From assembly GCF_001676055.1 (NCBI RefSeq), contig NZ_LZEX01000002.1:120441-184440 (forward strand): 64,000 nucleotides of DNA. The letters are read 5' to 3'. This DNA comes from Morganella psychrotolerans (GTDB lineage Bacteria > Pseudomonadota > Gammaproteobacteria > Enterobacterales > Enterobacteriaceae). Below the pieces are notes generated by a model. The model saw only the letters and a list, made by a program, of their open reading frames with translations, ran no database searches and was not told the DNA's origin. The stretch's first letter is position 1. Each line of letters opens with the position of its first letter. The position numbers and the translations under genes are program-made. Below are positions 32,487-43,522 of this stretch, piece after piece.

Positions 32487-33128
32487 TTATCTGATTTCTG
32501 TTTTACTGATAACAATTAGTCTGTGTGTATGAATATCAGGATCATGCCCCCAACAAAAGTCACTCCAATATTCAAAAAATGATTCCGTATCGTGAATAAT
32601 AAATAATGGTCTGTCCTGCTTCCCGTCATCTGAAACATAGACATAAAAACCGGCTCCCAGGGCCCAGGAGATCATAACTTCCCAAAAACGACGACCATCT
32701 CCGGTTTGTTCTTCATCTGTAATAACAATATGACAGGTGTCCAATAACCAACTGAAAAAACGCCTTGGTAAGTCAGCCACGGCAAATCTGTGTTTGTCAG
32801 CTGTAGTACGCCAGACTTTGATTTGCGTACACGTTGTTTTACCGGCAACAATGTCATTTCTGAAACGAAGTTCAACCACGTAAACCGTTTCAGGCACATC
32901 TCCGTCAGTAATCAATCTGTAGTGATGTTTTTCTATTGATTTAACAAAACGATACCCTTTATCTGCCGGATATCCGGGTAATATGAAATCCTGAACACCC
33001 GCTATCAGAAACTGCTTTGTTTGTTCATTATTCTCAGATGGCAAGTTCAGATTCCGGCTAAATCCGGCGGATGGAATAAGTTTTGGCATTATGGCGCTGG
33101 CCTGTTGTGATGATTTTTCTTTCTTCAT
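32487..33128 (-). CDS. Unknown 213-aa protein beside the two-partner secretion locus
   Basis: I do not recognise a family. The product lacks a signal peptide and membrane segments. Its C-terminal half has an ordered, aromatic pattern: FFSWLLDTCHIVITDEEQTG, then GRRFWEVMISWALGAGFYVY and ESFFEYWSDFCWGHDPDIHT. This looks like a conserved cytosolic domain. It lies downstream of tpsA on the same strand, with a strong terminator between, and an AT-rich perfect hairpin (33227-33250) in its upstream region. A role as effector, immunity or regulator is open. Confidence 0.6.
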   Translation of the reverse strand: MKKEKSSQQASAIMPKLIPSAGFSRNLNLPSENNEQTKQFLIAGVQDFILPGYPADKGYRFVKSIEKHHYRLITDGDVPETVYVVELRFRNDIVAGKTTCTQIKVWRTTADKHRFAVADLPRRFFSWLLDTCHIVITDEEQTGDGRRFWEVMISWALGAGFYVYVSDDGKQDRPLFIIHDTESFFEYWSDFCWGHDPDIHTHRLIVISKTEIR

Positions 33129-33226
33129 ATTAGCGCCCCATTACGTACAATTTATAAACACAGTATACACAGATATCACCTGATATCTCTTGTTATAAAA
33201 ATTTCACTTTTCCTTAAACAATATGC

Positions 33227-33250
33227 TTTCTTATAACTTTTTATAAGAAA
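33227..33250. promoter_or_regulatory. AT-rich perfect hairpin upstream of the 213-aa gene
   Basis: TTTCTTATAA and TTATAAGAAA pair perfectly around a 4-base loop, about 100 bp before the start of the 213-aa gene. It could be an operator or leader hairpin. Confidence 0.45.
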
Positions 33251-33310
33251 ATAAAATTATATACATCAGTTAGTTATTTAATTAACACAAATAAATAATG
33301 ACCGTCATAT

Positions 33311-33348
33311 AAAAAAACGGCTCTTGCTGAATAGCAAAGAGCCGTTTG
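33311..33348 (-). terminator. Terminator of the TpsA gene
   Basis: On the minus strand AAACGGCTCTTTGCT pairs with AGCAAGAGCCGTTT, followed by a T-run, 22 bases after the tpsA stop. Confidence 0.85.
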
Positions 33349-33370
33349 ATTTTACAAAACAAAGACGGGC

Positions 33371-36300
33371 TTATTTCACCCGGCTTTCCACACTGCCATG
33401 CTCATCCGTGACAGAAATACCCACCGGGGATTTCCCGTTCAGCAATCCGTCCTTGACCGCACTGATAGCCTGACCAGCATTGAGCGGCAATTCGCCATGA
33501 ACACGGGTGCCGGTGTTTTTCACCGCCACAGAGCGGGTTTCTGTCCGCCCGTTTGCCGCATCCGCGATGCCGTCAATTGCAGCTCCGGTGAGAACCGTAC
33601 TGCCGCCGGTGCGCAAAGTGCCCTGCTCCCGGGCGGTCAGTCCGGATTGTTGTCCCACCTGCTCAACTGAGCGGGTTTCAAACGCACCTTTGATATTTCC
33701 GCTGGTTCCGGCAGGTGCCGTCAGTCCGGATTTTACTTTATCCGCCACAACACCCGCACCGGAACCGGCGCTGTCTCTGACAGAATCAGCGGCACTGTCC
33801 AATCCGCTTTCCAGGCTTGTTTTGATTTTATCCGCATACACAGGTGTTCCGGCATTGGCCAGTTTTGCCGTTGTGCTGCTGCTCTCCTCATTCGTATTAT
33901 TGAGAGAAAGATCAACATCCATCTTTGTGACATTCTGCGTATTGGTCCGGCTCTCTATCACCAGATCCCCGCCGACACGCCCGCTGACATTATCCGCCGC
34001 AACATTTCCCCCGAGGATCTGAGTGTCGTTCCGGCTGTTCAGTGTCAGATTTTTGCTCTCAACAGACGCATTTTTCTGTGTCACTGTCCCGTCGTTGTCA
34101 ATCCCGCCTTTCAGCCCGGCGCTGACATTATGTCGTGAGCCGGTTTCCGGGTTTTCCTTACTGCTGCTGGTGCCGATGTTCAGGTTTGCACCCGCATTCC
34201 AGTTGGCTTTATCTGAGGTTTTTTGAGCAGATTCAATGACAATACCGCCATCCCTTGCTGTCAGTGCGGTATTTTGCGCATCAATCTGAGTCCCTTTCAG
34301 ATGCAGAGCATCACCGCGCATACCGTCTGCGGAAACAGACACTGTTCCTCCGCTGCGGATACTGCCGCCGCGCTGATCAGTTTGATTTTCTGCCTGTTTA
34401 CTGACAGAGAAATCACCGCCGCCGCCAAGTTTGCTGCCGATGTCGGTATTACCGCCACTGCCCTGCACACCCGCGTGCCACTTATGACCGGCAACCGTAT
34501 TTGTGCTCTCCGCACTGTTCAGATCAGTCCGGTGCCCGCTTTTTACCGTAATATCCCCGTCACTGTTCAGATCCGCACCTTTGAGTGTCAGGTCATTTCC
34601 GGCCTGCAGAACAACCCCTTTGCTGCCATCGATAAGCCCGGTTTTCGCCGTTGTACCGCTTTCGTTATACACTTCACGTCCGCCGCCAAGACCGCCGCCC
34701 GCATTTTTCATATTAACCGATTCAACATTCACCTTCGCGTTGGCATCAAATCCGTTAACTGTTTTGCTGTGGGTGTCATTGGCCTGATCCAGGGTCAGAT
34801 TATCCCCTGCACGCAGCGCAACACTGCTTTCATCACTGCGCAATGTGCCGCCCTGCAAGGTGATATCGCGCCCGGCGTTAATCGTAATGCCCTCTTTTGC
34901 AGAGAGTGAACCTGTCACCGCATTGCTGCTGCTTTCTGAGGTAGCGTGGTTACGTCCGCGACCTTCTGCACTGACAGAAATATCCTGTCCGGTAGAGGTT
35001 GCTACACGCAGGCTGCCGGAGCCTTCTGCAACATTGGCTGACTCTTTATGGCTATCTGCCGCTGCGGCTGACAGATAATCGCCGGTATCGATCACAATAC
35101 CGCCGTTATCTGCACGATATTGCGTACCTTCATCGCGGACACTATTCCCTGCCTTAATCTGCGTGGATCCGGACTGAATCGTGGTGGTCACCGCTTTGCT
35201 GTTCTGCGTAACGGTTTGACGGTTTTCACCTTTGCCACTCAGATCCACACCGATGTCCGGCAGCCCGACCGCACTTGTGCTGTCTGCAGCGGCAGCGATA
35301 TTTCCTTGCGCCACTTTTTCACCGGCATTCACCAGCGGACGGGAAACTTTGCTGTAATCAAGCGAAATACCGAGATTACCTTCCCCGCCTTTGGTAGTTT
35401 CGGTGGTTTTATCACTGTTGTGCGCAGCCTGATGCACTACGGTATCAGCCGTTTCGGTATATTTCCCGCCGACTGAGTGTGCCGCACCTTCCTGGGTGAT
35501 GGTATTTTTAGCAGTCAGCGTTAAATCGCCCTGTACCTGCGTGCCGGATGTTACTGCCTGATGTTTTTCCTGTTCCTGACGGGTGTCAGTATGACCCACG
35601 CTCAGCCCGCCGCCGATTTTATCGGCTCCTCCCGTGAGATAAATTCCGCCGTGCGTTTCCTTTTTCTGCTGAGTACGGGTATCGCTGTCGTCAGCGGCAT
35701 TCAGGTGAATATTTTCTGCCGAAAGCGCAGCATCACCTTGTGTCGTTGTCAGAGAAGAACCGGTCAGTGAGATATCTTTTCCGGCGGTTGCCGTGACACT
35801 GCCGCCTTTCAGTTCACTTCCCTGATGCTGAACCGTCTCCTGTTTTTCAGTATCGGTGGTATGGCTGATATCCAGCCCGGCGCGATACTGTTTATCTTCC
35901 TGCTCCTTCGCATAGCCGCTGATTTTCAGTTCAGTCTCTGTTTTTTCAGACTGTTTTTTTGCCTGTGCCGCGCGGACATTAATATCACCGAGGGTATCAA
36001 TGTGAAGCGCACCGGCACTTTCAATCAGGCTGCCCGCAATTGTAATGTCATTGTTGCCCGCCAGCCGCAGATCCGCATCTGATTTCAGCTCACTGCGCAC
36101 AATGCGGGTATCTTCACTGTTTTCGCGCAGCGTGCTGCTGGTGATATTAAATGCACCACCATTACGATTATCAATATGTTGTGCCGTGCGGCTGGCACCG
36201 TTCTCTATCACCAGATTGCCGCGCCCGGTCTGTACCAGACTGTCCTGCGTGCCTTTTACTTTACTGCCGGTCACCACTACGGCGTTCCCGCCGGAAAGCA

Positions 36301-38010
36301 GAAGTTTACCACCGGCGGTAAATTCAGAACCCTGCGCAGCCTCTTCTGTGGTGGCGGTGTTTTTACGCTGCCCGCCGCCTATCCCGCCCCAGGAGGTGAT
36401 ATTGCTGGTGTGTCCCTCATGTTGCGTGGCGGTTTGCGTGCCAATGCGCAGGTCATTGCGGCTGTTCAGGATCATATCCTGCCCGGCCTGTGCCTTTGCG
36501 GCCTGTGCATTGATATCACTGCCTGCATTCAGCCCGAGGTTTCCGCCCGCACTCAGCTGCGTTCTGACAAGCTGCTCACGGGAGGTCACATCTGCCCATG
36601 TGCCGCTGTGCAGTTTTGCCGATTCATTGCGTTTATTGCCGGACACGGTTTGTGTGCGGGTATTTTTCACGCCCTGAAGATGAATACTGCCCGCTGCATC
36701 GGCGCTCAGATGATTGCCCGCGTCTGCGGTTGCCCCTTTCATCACAATATCACCGGTTTTAGCGGCAATACGGATATCACCGGCGGCACGGACAGCCGTG
36801 GTTTGCTGGTTTACACTCTCATCCTTACGGGTTTCATTATTCTCCCAGGACATTTTCCACTGATTATTCGTCCGGCTTTCTGATTGCGCGACCTGATCGC
36901 TGTCAAGGGTGACATCCGCGCCCTGAATAGTGACATTCTGCCCGGTCACATCGGTTCCGGTCAGTCGTGCATCCTGCTGAGCCACTAAGGTGATATTTTT
37001 ACCGTCGAGTGTGGTGCGGGTATAACGGGCCTGGTTTGTGGTAGTTGTGACTGCCTGCCCGCTGCGTTTATCTTCTGTCTGGTGATGGTCACGGCGCAAC
37101 TGACCTTCTGTGCGCAGCGAACCGCCGTTCAGGCTGATATCCCCGCCGGTTACCTGTGCCGCGGTCAGTGTCAGCGCGCCTTGTGCCTGTGCGTCAAAAC
37201 CATTCACAGCTTCAATGGTTCCGGAGAGTTTCACACCACTGCCCTGCGCGGTATTCACCAGACGAATACGTCCTGCCTGCATACCACCCAGATAGTAACT
37301 GTCCAGCGGTACGGCATTTTTCCCGGCGGTGATCGTCTGCATATCGGCGGAGACAATATTGTTACCGGTGATCGCATTCAGTGTACCGGCACGGATCGCA
37401 CCATCGGCATTAATCGCGGGCGCAACCAGATCCAGCACCCGCCCGGTGGCGATCCCTTTGTTGCCGATAGTCAGCTGATTATAATTATCCAGCGTGCTGT
37501 AGGCATTTAGCATCCCGTTTTCAATCAACGGATTACCGACCACCAGCGCCGCATTATTGGTATTGATAAATCCGCAGCCCTGACAACTGATCCCGTTAGG
37601 GTTCGCGAGGATCAGATCCGCTGCCATACCGACACTTCCTGCTGCCCCAGCAGCAGTGACGGATTGCGACTGATCACTTCATTGAGGATAACCCCGGCCG
37701 CCTGCCCGTTCAGGTGATTGTTTGCCTCCAGGCGTCCGGCGAGTTGTGATTGCCCGCCGTTCAGGGCGTTATTAAAGACCGCACCCTGATTATCCACATT
37801 AAAATCACGATATTGGTTATGTGACAGTCCGTTATTATTCGGTGCCACAATATTAATAATGTCTGTCCCGTTTACCTGAGAAACACCGGGTCCGTTCAGA
37901 CCTGTATCCGCCACAATACCCACAGCAGCACTGTTAAAGGTGACAAACGCCAGCGCCATCCACGCGGCGACTTTTCCGGAAGAAGAGAGCTTAAATCGTT
38001 CTTTTTTCAT
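33371..38010 (-). pseudogene. TpsA-type exoprotein (hemagglutinin/hemolysin family), frame broken near residue 128
   Basis: The first 132 codons (38010-37612) encode a signal peptide with extended N-region (MKKERFKLSSSGKVAAWMAL) and the start of the TPS domain (NNGLSHNQYRDFNVDNQGAV). The second frame (37627-33371, 1418 codons) continues it with ADLILANPNGISCQGCGFIN and long hemagglutinin-type repeats, rich in Gly, Asn, Thr and Ser. One missing base near 37630 accounts for the break. Combined length is ~1545 aa. The C-terminus ends in repeat-like sequence (NGKSPVGISVTDEHGSVESR), with no VENN motif or toxin domain, so an adhesin or hemolysin-like role is more likely than contact-dependent inhibition. 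TpsB lies directly upstream. Confidence 0.82.
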
Positions 38011-38046
38011 ATTATTTCCTTACCATCCAACGACAGACGAATGTGA

Positions 38047-39714
38047 TCAGAACTGATATCCGAGACGCAGGGAAAATAACGTATCCTGCGCAGGGATTGC
38101 GGCGGCAGTTGTGCGGGCGCGGCTGATTTGCGCATCCAGCAGCGCTCCGCCGTAACTGAAATTGATACCCGCCGCAATCCCGGTGGCAGATTGCCATCCC
38201 GCATGTCCGGTCTGAGCCATCACCCGTCCGTAGTCCACACCGGCACGCGGCGTCACAGCGACGCCCTGCCGGACAAAACGGCGGGAAAGGGTATTTTGCC
38301 AGTACCACCCTTTATCCGCCGATAACGAGCCGTCGCCAAAACCCCTGACAGCATTGCTGCCTGACAGTGTCAGCCACTCCACACCCGGAAGGTTGTCCTG
38401 AGTGTACTGACCGGTCAGATTGCTACTGAGCAGGTACACATCACCCGACAGCGAAAAGCCCTGAATATAATTGAGCGAAAATTTACCTTTGGTATATTGC
38501 GGATCAGACCCCGGCAAGGTTTGCCGGGTATCGGCACCGAACAGTGTCGTGCCTTTCTCCGCCGAAATCGTGGTACTGATAACACCGCCCGGCACCATAA
38601 GCAGCCCGGTGTAACCGGCTTCCGCAATGCTCAGGGACGGGCTGCTGACGCCAATCAGTGTGTCGTTGATATAATTGCGGCTGCGTTTGTATGTGATTTG
38701 CGCCATCAGGGAGTCGATCCGGGTCTGGTTGCGGAAAATGGCATAATCTGCCCGCAGCGCAGCCTGCGCGCTGTCTCCGTTTAAAATAACCCGGTTATAA
38801 CGCAGCGCCTGATCTATGCGGTAACCGGACAGACTGGCGTAAGTGCTGACGGTCAGTGCGCCGTAAGGAACGGAATAGAACAGCATCCCGGAGCGGCTGT
38901 AGCGGTTTTTCCGGTCATCTGTCGTGGTTGAGCCGTTCAGACTGAGAAAGTCAGATAACCCAGCCGGACTGTCTGCTGATGCTGTGGCGCGCACCTGACG
39001 CCGCCCGGTACTTTTCTGCCCGTAGTTATCCGCCGTAAGAGCGAGAGACAAAGGTGTGCCGCGCTGATTATTCAGAGACACAACCGAGCCGCCCGGCAGC
39101 TCCCCGGGAAGAATATCCATCGTGACATGATTGGATCGCAGGCGGTTTGCCTGATCCAGCCCCTGCTCCAGTTCGGTTATTTTCAGCGGTTTTCCGGTCA
39201 GTGACGGAAACAGCATCGCGGTATTGACCCCGCCGTCTGCGCCGTCGATCCGCTCAATAATGCCCTCGGTTACGCCGATCCCGATTTCCTGGTACGTATT
39301 GACCGGCAAAAACCGGATCCGCGCAGTGATATAACCTTTTGCCAGGTAACGCTCCATCAGCTCTGCAACCAGGATATTAATATCCCGGCTGCGGATACAC
39401 TGTGCGGGCAAGGGGGAGAGCGAAGAGAGATCAGCCTGTGATAACAACGCTACCCCGGAAAGATACACACCGGTCACCGGCAGACAGTGATCATTTGCGG
39501 TTAATTGCAGAACAGACTCCGCCGCCGGTTTGGTATTCTGAGATTTATTAAGTTGCTGATAAGCCTGCTGTTCCAGCAGGTCATTGACCTGATGCGTGGT
39601 GTCCTGCAATGCGCGGCGCGAGGCATCAACGCCCGGATTGTCAGGCACGGAAGGAAAAGGGGCAGCAATAGCGGCCTGACAAAGTAATATCAGCAACACC
39701 GGTAATTTAGTCAA
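38047..39714 (-). CDS. TpsB outer-membrane transporter (ShlB/FhaC/HecB family)
   Basis: The 555-aa precursor has a signal peptide (MTKLPVLLILLCQAAIAA), a Gln-rich plug helix region, two POTRA-like domains (about residues 65-215, with LPAQCIRSRDINILVAELME) and a 16-strand beta-barrel ending in the outer-membrane terminal pattern FSLRLGYQF. The family conserved motifs TRIRF-like 'TARIRFLP' and 'VRGFGDGSLSADKGWYWQN' are visible; the latter lies in loop L6. It exports and activates the adjacent TpsA exoprotein. The stop lies 36 bases before the tpsA start, so the pair is an operon. Confidence 0.9.
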   Translation of the reverse strand: MTKLPVLLILLCQAAIAAPFPSVPDNPGVDASRRALQDTTHQVNDLLEQQAYQQLNKSQNTKPAAESVLQLTANDHCLPVTGVYLSGVALLSQADLSSLSPLPAQCIRSRDINILVAELMERYLAKGYITARIRFLPVNTYQEIGIGVTEGIIERIDGADGGVNTAMLFPSLTGKPLKITELEQGLDQANRLRSNHVTMDILPGELPGGSVVSLNNQRGTPLSLALTADNYGQKSTGRRQVRATASADSPAGLSDFLSLNGSTTTDDRKNRYSRSGMLFYSVPYGALTVSTYASLSGYRIDQALRYNRVILNGDSAQAALRADYAIFRNQTRIDSLMAQITYKRSRNYINDTLIGVSSPSLSIAEAGYTGLLMVPGGVISTTISAEKGTTLFGADTRQTLPGSDPQYTKGKFSLNYIQGFSLSGDVYLLSSNLTGQYTQDNLPGVEWLTLSGSNAVRGFGDGSLSADKGWYWQNTLSRRFVRQGVAVTPRAGVDYGRVMAQTGHAGWQSATGIAAGINFSYGGALLDAQISRARTTAAAIPAQDTLFSLRLGYQF

Positions 39715-39900
39715 TTCAGCTTACTTATCCCGCACTGTATTCACCGCCCGTTCCGGGCAGAGAACCCCGTGTCATCCGGCGTGGCACCGGATCGTAAAAA
39801 ACACCGGGGTTTTATTAGTTATCGGCAGAAGTAAGTAAAACTTAACTGTTTCAGGTAAAAAAGGCGTCCGCCGGGACCGGCAGACGCACTGAAGAGAATA

Positions 39901-40320
39901 TTACTTATGGCAGGTGGGTTTGCTGTGGCGGCAACCGCCGGACAGGTGGTCAATAATCGGACAATCCGCACTGTCATCACCCGGGCAGGATTCCGCCAGT
40001 TGCAGCAGGCGGTCACGGATAGCACTCAGTTCGGTAATGGTTTTTTCAATCTGCTTCACTTTACCCAGAGTAGCTGATTTCACATCTGCGGCATGGCGAT
40101 TCGGATTACGAAACAGTGCCAGCAGTTCGCGGCACTCATCGAGAGTGAACCCCACTTCTTTCGCCTGACGCAGCAATGTCAGCTCATCCAGATGACGCTC
40201 ACTGAAATAGCGGTAGCCGTTCTCACCCCGATCCGGGGGTGTTATCAAAGATTTATCTTCGTAAAAACGGATAGCTTTCGGCGTTAAACCCGTTTTTTGT
40301 GCAATATCACTGATATTCAT
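39901..40320 (-). CDS. cueR: Copper-responsive MerR-family regulator CueR
   Basis: The 139-aa protein has the MerR winged helix ([20 protein letters not shown]), a long dimerisation helix, and the CueR metal loop [12 protein letters not shown], with two cysteines spaced as in E. coli CueR (Cys112/Cys120). The Cys/His tail [12 protein letters not shown] also fits. It activates copA when Cu(I) is bound by untwisting a 19-bp promoter spacer. Such a promoter is visible in the shared intergenic region. Confidence 0.94.
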   Translation of the reverse strand: MNISDIAQKTGLTPKAIRFYEDKSLITPPDRGENGYRYFSERHLDELTLLRQAKEVGFTLDECRELLALFRNPNRHAADVKSATLGKVKQIEKTITELSAIRDRLLQLAESCPGDDSADCPIIDHLSGGCRHSKPTCHK

Positions 40321-40329
40321 AATTTCTCC

Positions 40330-40360
40330 TTGACCTTACCCTTGAAGGAAGGTTTACCAT
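40330..40360 (+). promoter_or_regulatory. CueR-controlled copA promoter
   Basis: TTGACC (40330-40335) and TACCAT (40355-40360) are separated by 19 bp, the overlong spacer typical of MerR-family promoters. The spacer holds the dyad ACCTT-N11-AAGGT (40333-40353), very close to the E. coli copA operator. Confidence 0.85.
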
Positions 40361-40460
40361 CATCTTAAATCAAAATTCCCATTCCCCCGAACGGAATTTT
40401 TTTCTCTGTCACCCCGGATTAAATACGGTGTGATGATGCGAAACAGTTAAGGAAAAAAAG

Positions 40461-43205
40461 ATGGCTAATACGACTATTCTTGCATTACAGGGACTCACCT
40501 GTATGCATTGCGTCGGCAGTGTGAAAAAAGTGCTGGACGCCCGTCCGGATGTTGAATCCGCCGTTGTCACCCTTGAATTTGCCAAAGTCACCGGTGATGC
40601 AGATCCGCAATCGCTTATCAGCGCAATCGAAGATGCCGGCTATGAAGCACAGGTGGCAGAGCATCCCGGTACAATTTTGCAGCTTTCAGGGCTCAATTGT
40701 ATGAAATGTGCAGCGAAAACGCAAAGTGCATTAGAAGCGGTTGAAGGTGTTGCCGCCGCCGTTGTCGATACCAAAGAAGCCAAAGTATATGGCAGCGCAG
40801 ATGCGCAGCTGCTGATAAGTGCGGTGGAAGCCGCCGGTTTTCAGGCAGCGGTAGCAGGAGAAAACCAGCCCCCAAAAACTGAACCGCTGACACCGGTCAC
40901 ATCTTCGGATGAGACGGTGTCGGCGGCACATTGCGAGATCCCTGCCATCCCGGAGAACACCCCGGTAATGCCGGATATTTCAGATGACGATGAAAGCCTG
41001 TCGTTTTTGCTCGACGGCATGACCTGTGCCAGTTGTGTCAGTAAAGTGAATAAAGCCCTGCTCAGTGTGGACGGCGTGGAAAACGTCCGCGTTAATCTGG
41101 CAGAGCGCAGTGCGCTGGTCACCGGGCACGCTTCACCTGATGCGCTGGTCGCAGCGGTGGTGAAAGCCGGTTACGGCGCAGAACTGATTCAGGATGATAT
41201 CAAGCGCCGTGAGCGTCAGCAGGAAGTGGCCGTCGCAAATATGAAACGCTTCCGCTGGCAGGCTATTGTGGCTCTGGCTGTGGGTGTTCCGGTGATGATC
41301 TGGGGTATGATCGGCGACAATATGATGCTGACACCCGCCAACAACGGGATTTGGCTCACCATTGGCGTGCTGACGCTGGCGGTGATGGTCACCGCAGGCG
41401 GGCATTTCTACCGCAGCGCCTGGCAATCACTGAAAAACCGCAGTGCGACAATGGATACCTTAGTCACACTCGGCACCGGGGCCGCCTGGCTTTACTCTAT
41501 TACTGTCAATCTGTGGCCGGATGTCTTTCCGCCACAGGCACGTCATCTTTATTACGAAGCCAGTGCCATGATTATCGGTCTGATAAACCTGGGTCATATG
41601 CTGGAACAGCGCGCCCGTCAGCGCTCATCAAAAGCACTGGAGCGGCTTTTGGATCTGACCCCGCCGACCGCTCGCGTTGTCACGCCGGAAGGTGAGAGAG
41701 ATCTGCCGCTGGCAGAGGTTCAGCCGGGTATGATCCTGCGTCTGACCACCGGTGACCGGGTGCCGGTCGATGGTGAGATAACACAGGGCGAAGTGTGGAT
41801 GGATGAAGCCATGCTGACCGGAGAACCTGTCCCGCAGCAGAAAACTATTGGTGATTCAGTTTCCGCCGGAACAACCGTGCAGGACGGTACGGTACTGTTC
41901 CGGGCGGCAGCTGTCGGCAGCAAAACCACACTGGCGCGCATCATCAAACTGGTACGTCAGGCACAGAGCAGCAAACCGGAGATTGGTCAGTTAGCCGATA
42001 AAATCTCAGCGGTATTTGTGCCGGTTGTGGTGGTGATCGCGCTGATCGCCGGTGCCGTCTGGTATGTCTTTGGTCCTGCGCCGCAGATAACTTATGCATT
42101 AGTCATTATTACCACAGTGCTGATTATCGCCTGTCCGTGTGCGCTGGGTCTGGCAACACCGATGTCAATAATCTCCGGTGTCGGACGTGCGGCTGAGTTT
42201 GGCGTGCTGGTACGGGATGCAGATGCACTGCAACAGGCCAGTAACCTGGATACTATCGTTTTCGATAAAACCGGGACACTGACAGAGGGAATGCCGCAGG
42301 TTACTGATATTCATATTTTTAATGGTTACAGTGAAGAGGATGTACTGCGCTGGGCTGCCGCGCTGGAAAGCGGCTCCAATCACCCGCTGGCACGTGCTAT
42401 TACCACACGGGCAAACGACCTCTCTGTACCGTCTGTCACGCAGTTCCGCACGCTCGCAGGTATGGGGATCAGCGGGGAGTCAGAAGGCCGGACTCTGCTG
42501 CTTGGTAACCATGCACTAATGAACGCACAGAATATCGCGACCACCGCACAAGCCGATGCACTGGTTCAGTCGCAGGCCGGTAAAGGCGTGACCCCGGTGA
42601 TGCTGGCGGCAGACGGAAAAATCGCCGCTGTTCTCTCCATCCGCGACCCATTGCGGGAAGACAGTATCAGCGCCCTGGCGCGGCTGCGTAAACAGGGATA
42701 CCGCCTGGTCATGCTGACCGGAGATAATGAAATCACCGCCCGGGCTATCGCAAAAGAAGCCGGTATTGATGACGTGATCGCCGGTGTGCTGCCGGACGGT
42801 AAATCCGCCGCAATTGAAAAATTGCAGCAGGCCGGACAGAGAGTGGCGATGGTCGGGGACGGCATTAATGATGCACCGGCACTGGCGCGTGCAGATGTGG
42901 GGATCGCCATGGGCGGCGGCAGTGATATCGCCATTGAAACCGCTGCGATAACCCTGATGCGCCACAGTTTGCATGGTGTGGCAGATGCCGTGGCTATCTC
43001 AAAAGGGACACTGCGCAATATGAAGCAGAACCTGCTGGGTGCCTTTGTGTATAACTCGCTGGGGATACCGATCGCGGCGGGGGTACTCTTTCCGTTCACC
43101 GGCACACTGCTCAACCCGGTGGTTGCGGGCGCGGCAATGGCGCTCTCTTCCATTACCGTGGTCAGTAATGCGAACCGGTTGCTGAGGTTTAAGCCTAAAG
43201 ATTAA
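40461..43205 (+). CDS. copA: Cu(I)-exporting P1B-type ATPase CopA with three metal-binding domains
   Basis: The 914-aa inner-membrane pump moves Cu(I) to the periplasm. It has three N-terminal heavy-metal domains with CxxC motifs ([27 protein letters not shown]), one more than E. coli CopA, then eight helices with the transport motif [11 protein letters not shown], the phosphorylation site DKTGTLTEG, the SNHPLAR nucleotide motif and [10 protein letters not shown]. Expression is driven by the CueR promoter upstream. The linker between domains 2 and 3 (residues ~135-180) is acidic and proline-rich. An ERIC-type repeat follows the stop codon. Confidence 0.95.
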   Translation: MANTTILALQGLTCMHCVGSVKKVLDARPDVESAVVTLEFAKVTGDADPQSLISAIEDAGYEAQVAEHPGTILQLSGLNCMKCAAKTQSALEAVEGVAAAVVDTKEAKVYGSADAQLLISAVEAAGFQAAVAGENQPPKTEPLTPVTSSDETVSAAHCEIPAIPENTPVMPDISDDDESLSFLLDGMTCASCVSKVNKALLSVDGVENVRVNLAERSALVTGHASPDALVAAVVKAGYGAELIQDDIKRRERQQEVAVANMKRFRWQAIVALAVGVPVMIWGMIGDNMMLTPANNGIWLTIGVLTLAVMVTAGGHFYRSAWQSLKNRSATMDTLVTLGTGAAWLYSITVNLWPDVFPPQARHLYYEASAMIIGLINLGHMLEQRARQRSSKALERLLDLTPPTARVVTPEGERDLPLAEVQPGMILRLTTGDRVPVDGEITQGEVWMDEAMLTGEPVPQQKTIGDSVSAGTTVQDGTVLFRAAAVGSKTTLARIIKLVRQAQSSKPEIGQLADKISAVFVPVVVVIALIAGAVWYVFGPAPQITYALVIITTVLIIACPCALGLATPMSIISGVGRAAEFGVLVRDADALQQASNLDTIVFDKTGTLTEGMPQVTDIHIFNGYSEEDVLRWAAALESGSNHPLARAITTRANDLSVPSVTQFRTLAGMGISGESEGRTLLLGNHALMNAQNIATTAQADALVQSQAGKGVTPVMLAADGKIAAVLSIRDPLREDSISALARLRKQGYRLVMLTGDNEITARAIAKEAGIDDVIAGVLPDGKSAAIEKLQQAGQRVAMVGDGINDAPALARADVGIAMGGGSDIAIETAAITLMRHSLHGVADAVAISKGTLRNMKQNLLGAFVYNSLGIPIAAGVLFPFTGTLLNPVVAGAAMALSSITVVSNANRLLRFKPKD

Positions 43206-43210
43206 TAACG

Positions 43211-43334
43211 ATACCCTTATTCATTCAAACCGCAGGTTCGTTGGCTGCACTCAGCTAGCCGGGTCACATAGTTTACTATGCTCCCCGTCTAGCTTCCCTT
43301 GCCGCCTGCCTGCATCTTGAATGACTTTGGGTAT
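43211..43334. repeat. ERIC-type imperfect palindrome, near full length
   Basis: This 124-bp copy is inverted relative to the one at 16348-16474 and shares CATTCAAACCGCAGGTTCGT with its neighbour. It lies just after copA and could form a long hairpin at the end of its transcript. Confidence 0.72.
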
Positions 43335-43393
43335 ATACCTTACTCATTCAAACCGCAGGTTCGTTGGCTGCATCTTGAATGACGTTGGGTATA
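43335..43393. repeat. ERIC-type repeat, internally deleted copy
   Basis: A 59-bp copy with both ends but no core directly follows the larger copy at 43211-43334. The rest of the intergenic region up to 43522 holds no recognised feature beyond a ribosome site. Confidence 0.65.
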
Positions 43394-43522
43394 AATTAAT
43401 AAGGGAGTGAATTATTCACTTCCTTATTTTTTTCTTACTAATTAATCATATATTATTAATCAGGGTTGAAAATTTGTTGCGATTGCAGTCAACTAAGGGA
43501 ATGAGTCACGACAGGAGTCGTC

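Noticed and set aside
33371..33700. Contact-dependent inhibition toxin domain at the TpsA C-terminus
   Set aside because: No VENN-like motif or distinct toxin domain is visible, and no small immunity gene follows immediately; the end is repeat-like.
36176..36883. 235-codon plus-strand frame
   Set aside because: It is antisense to hemagglutinin repeats and has the Cys/Ala/Gly-rich composition of a shadow frame.
33398..37510. Several plus-strand frames of 70-235 codons opposite tpsA
   Set aside because: They mirror the repetitive, GC-biased tpsA coding sequence and lack ribosome sites or family features.
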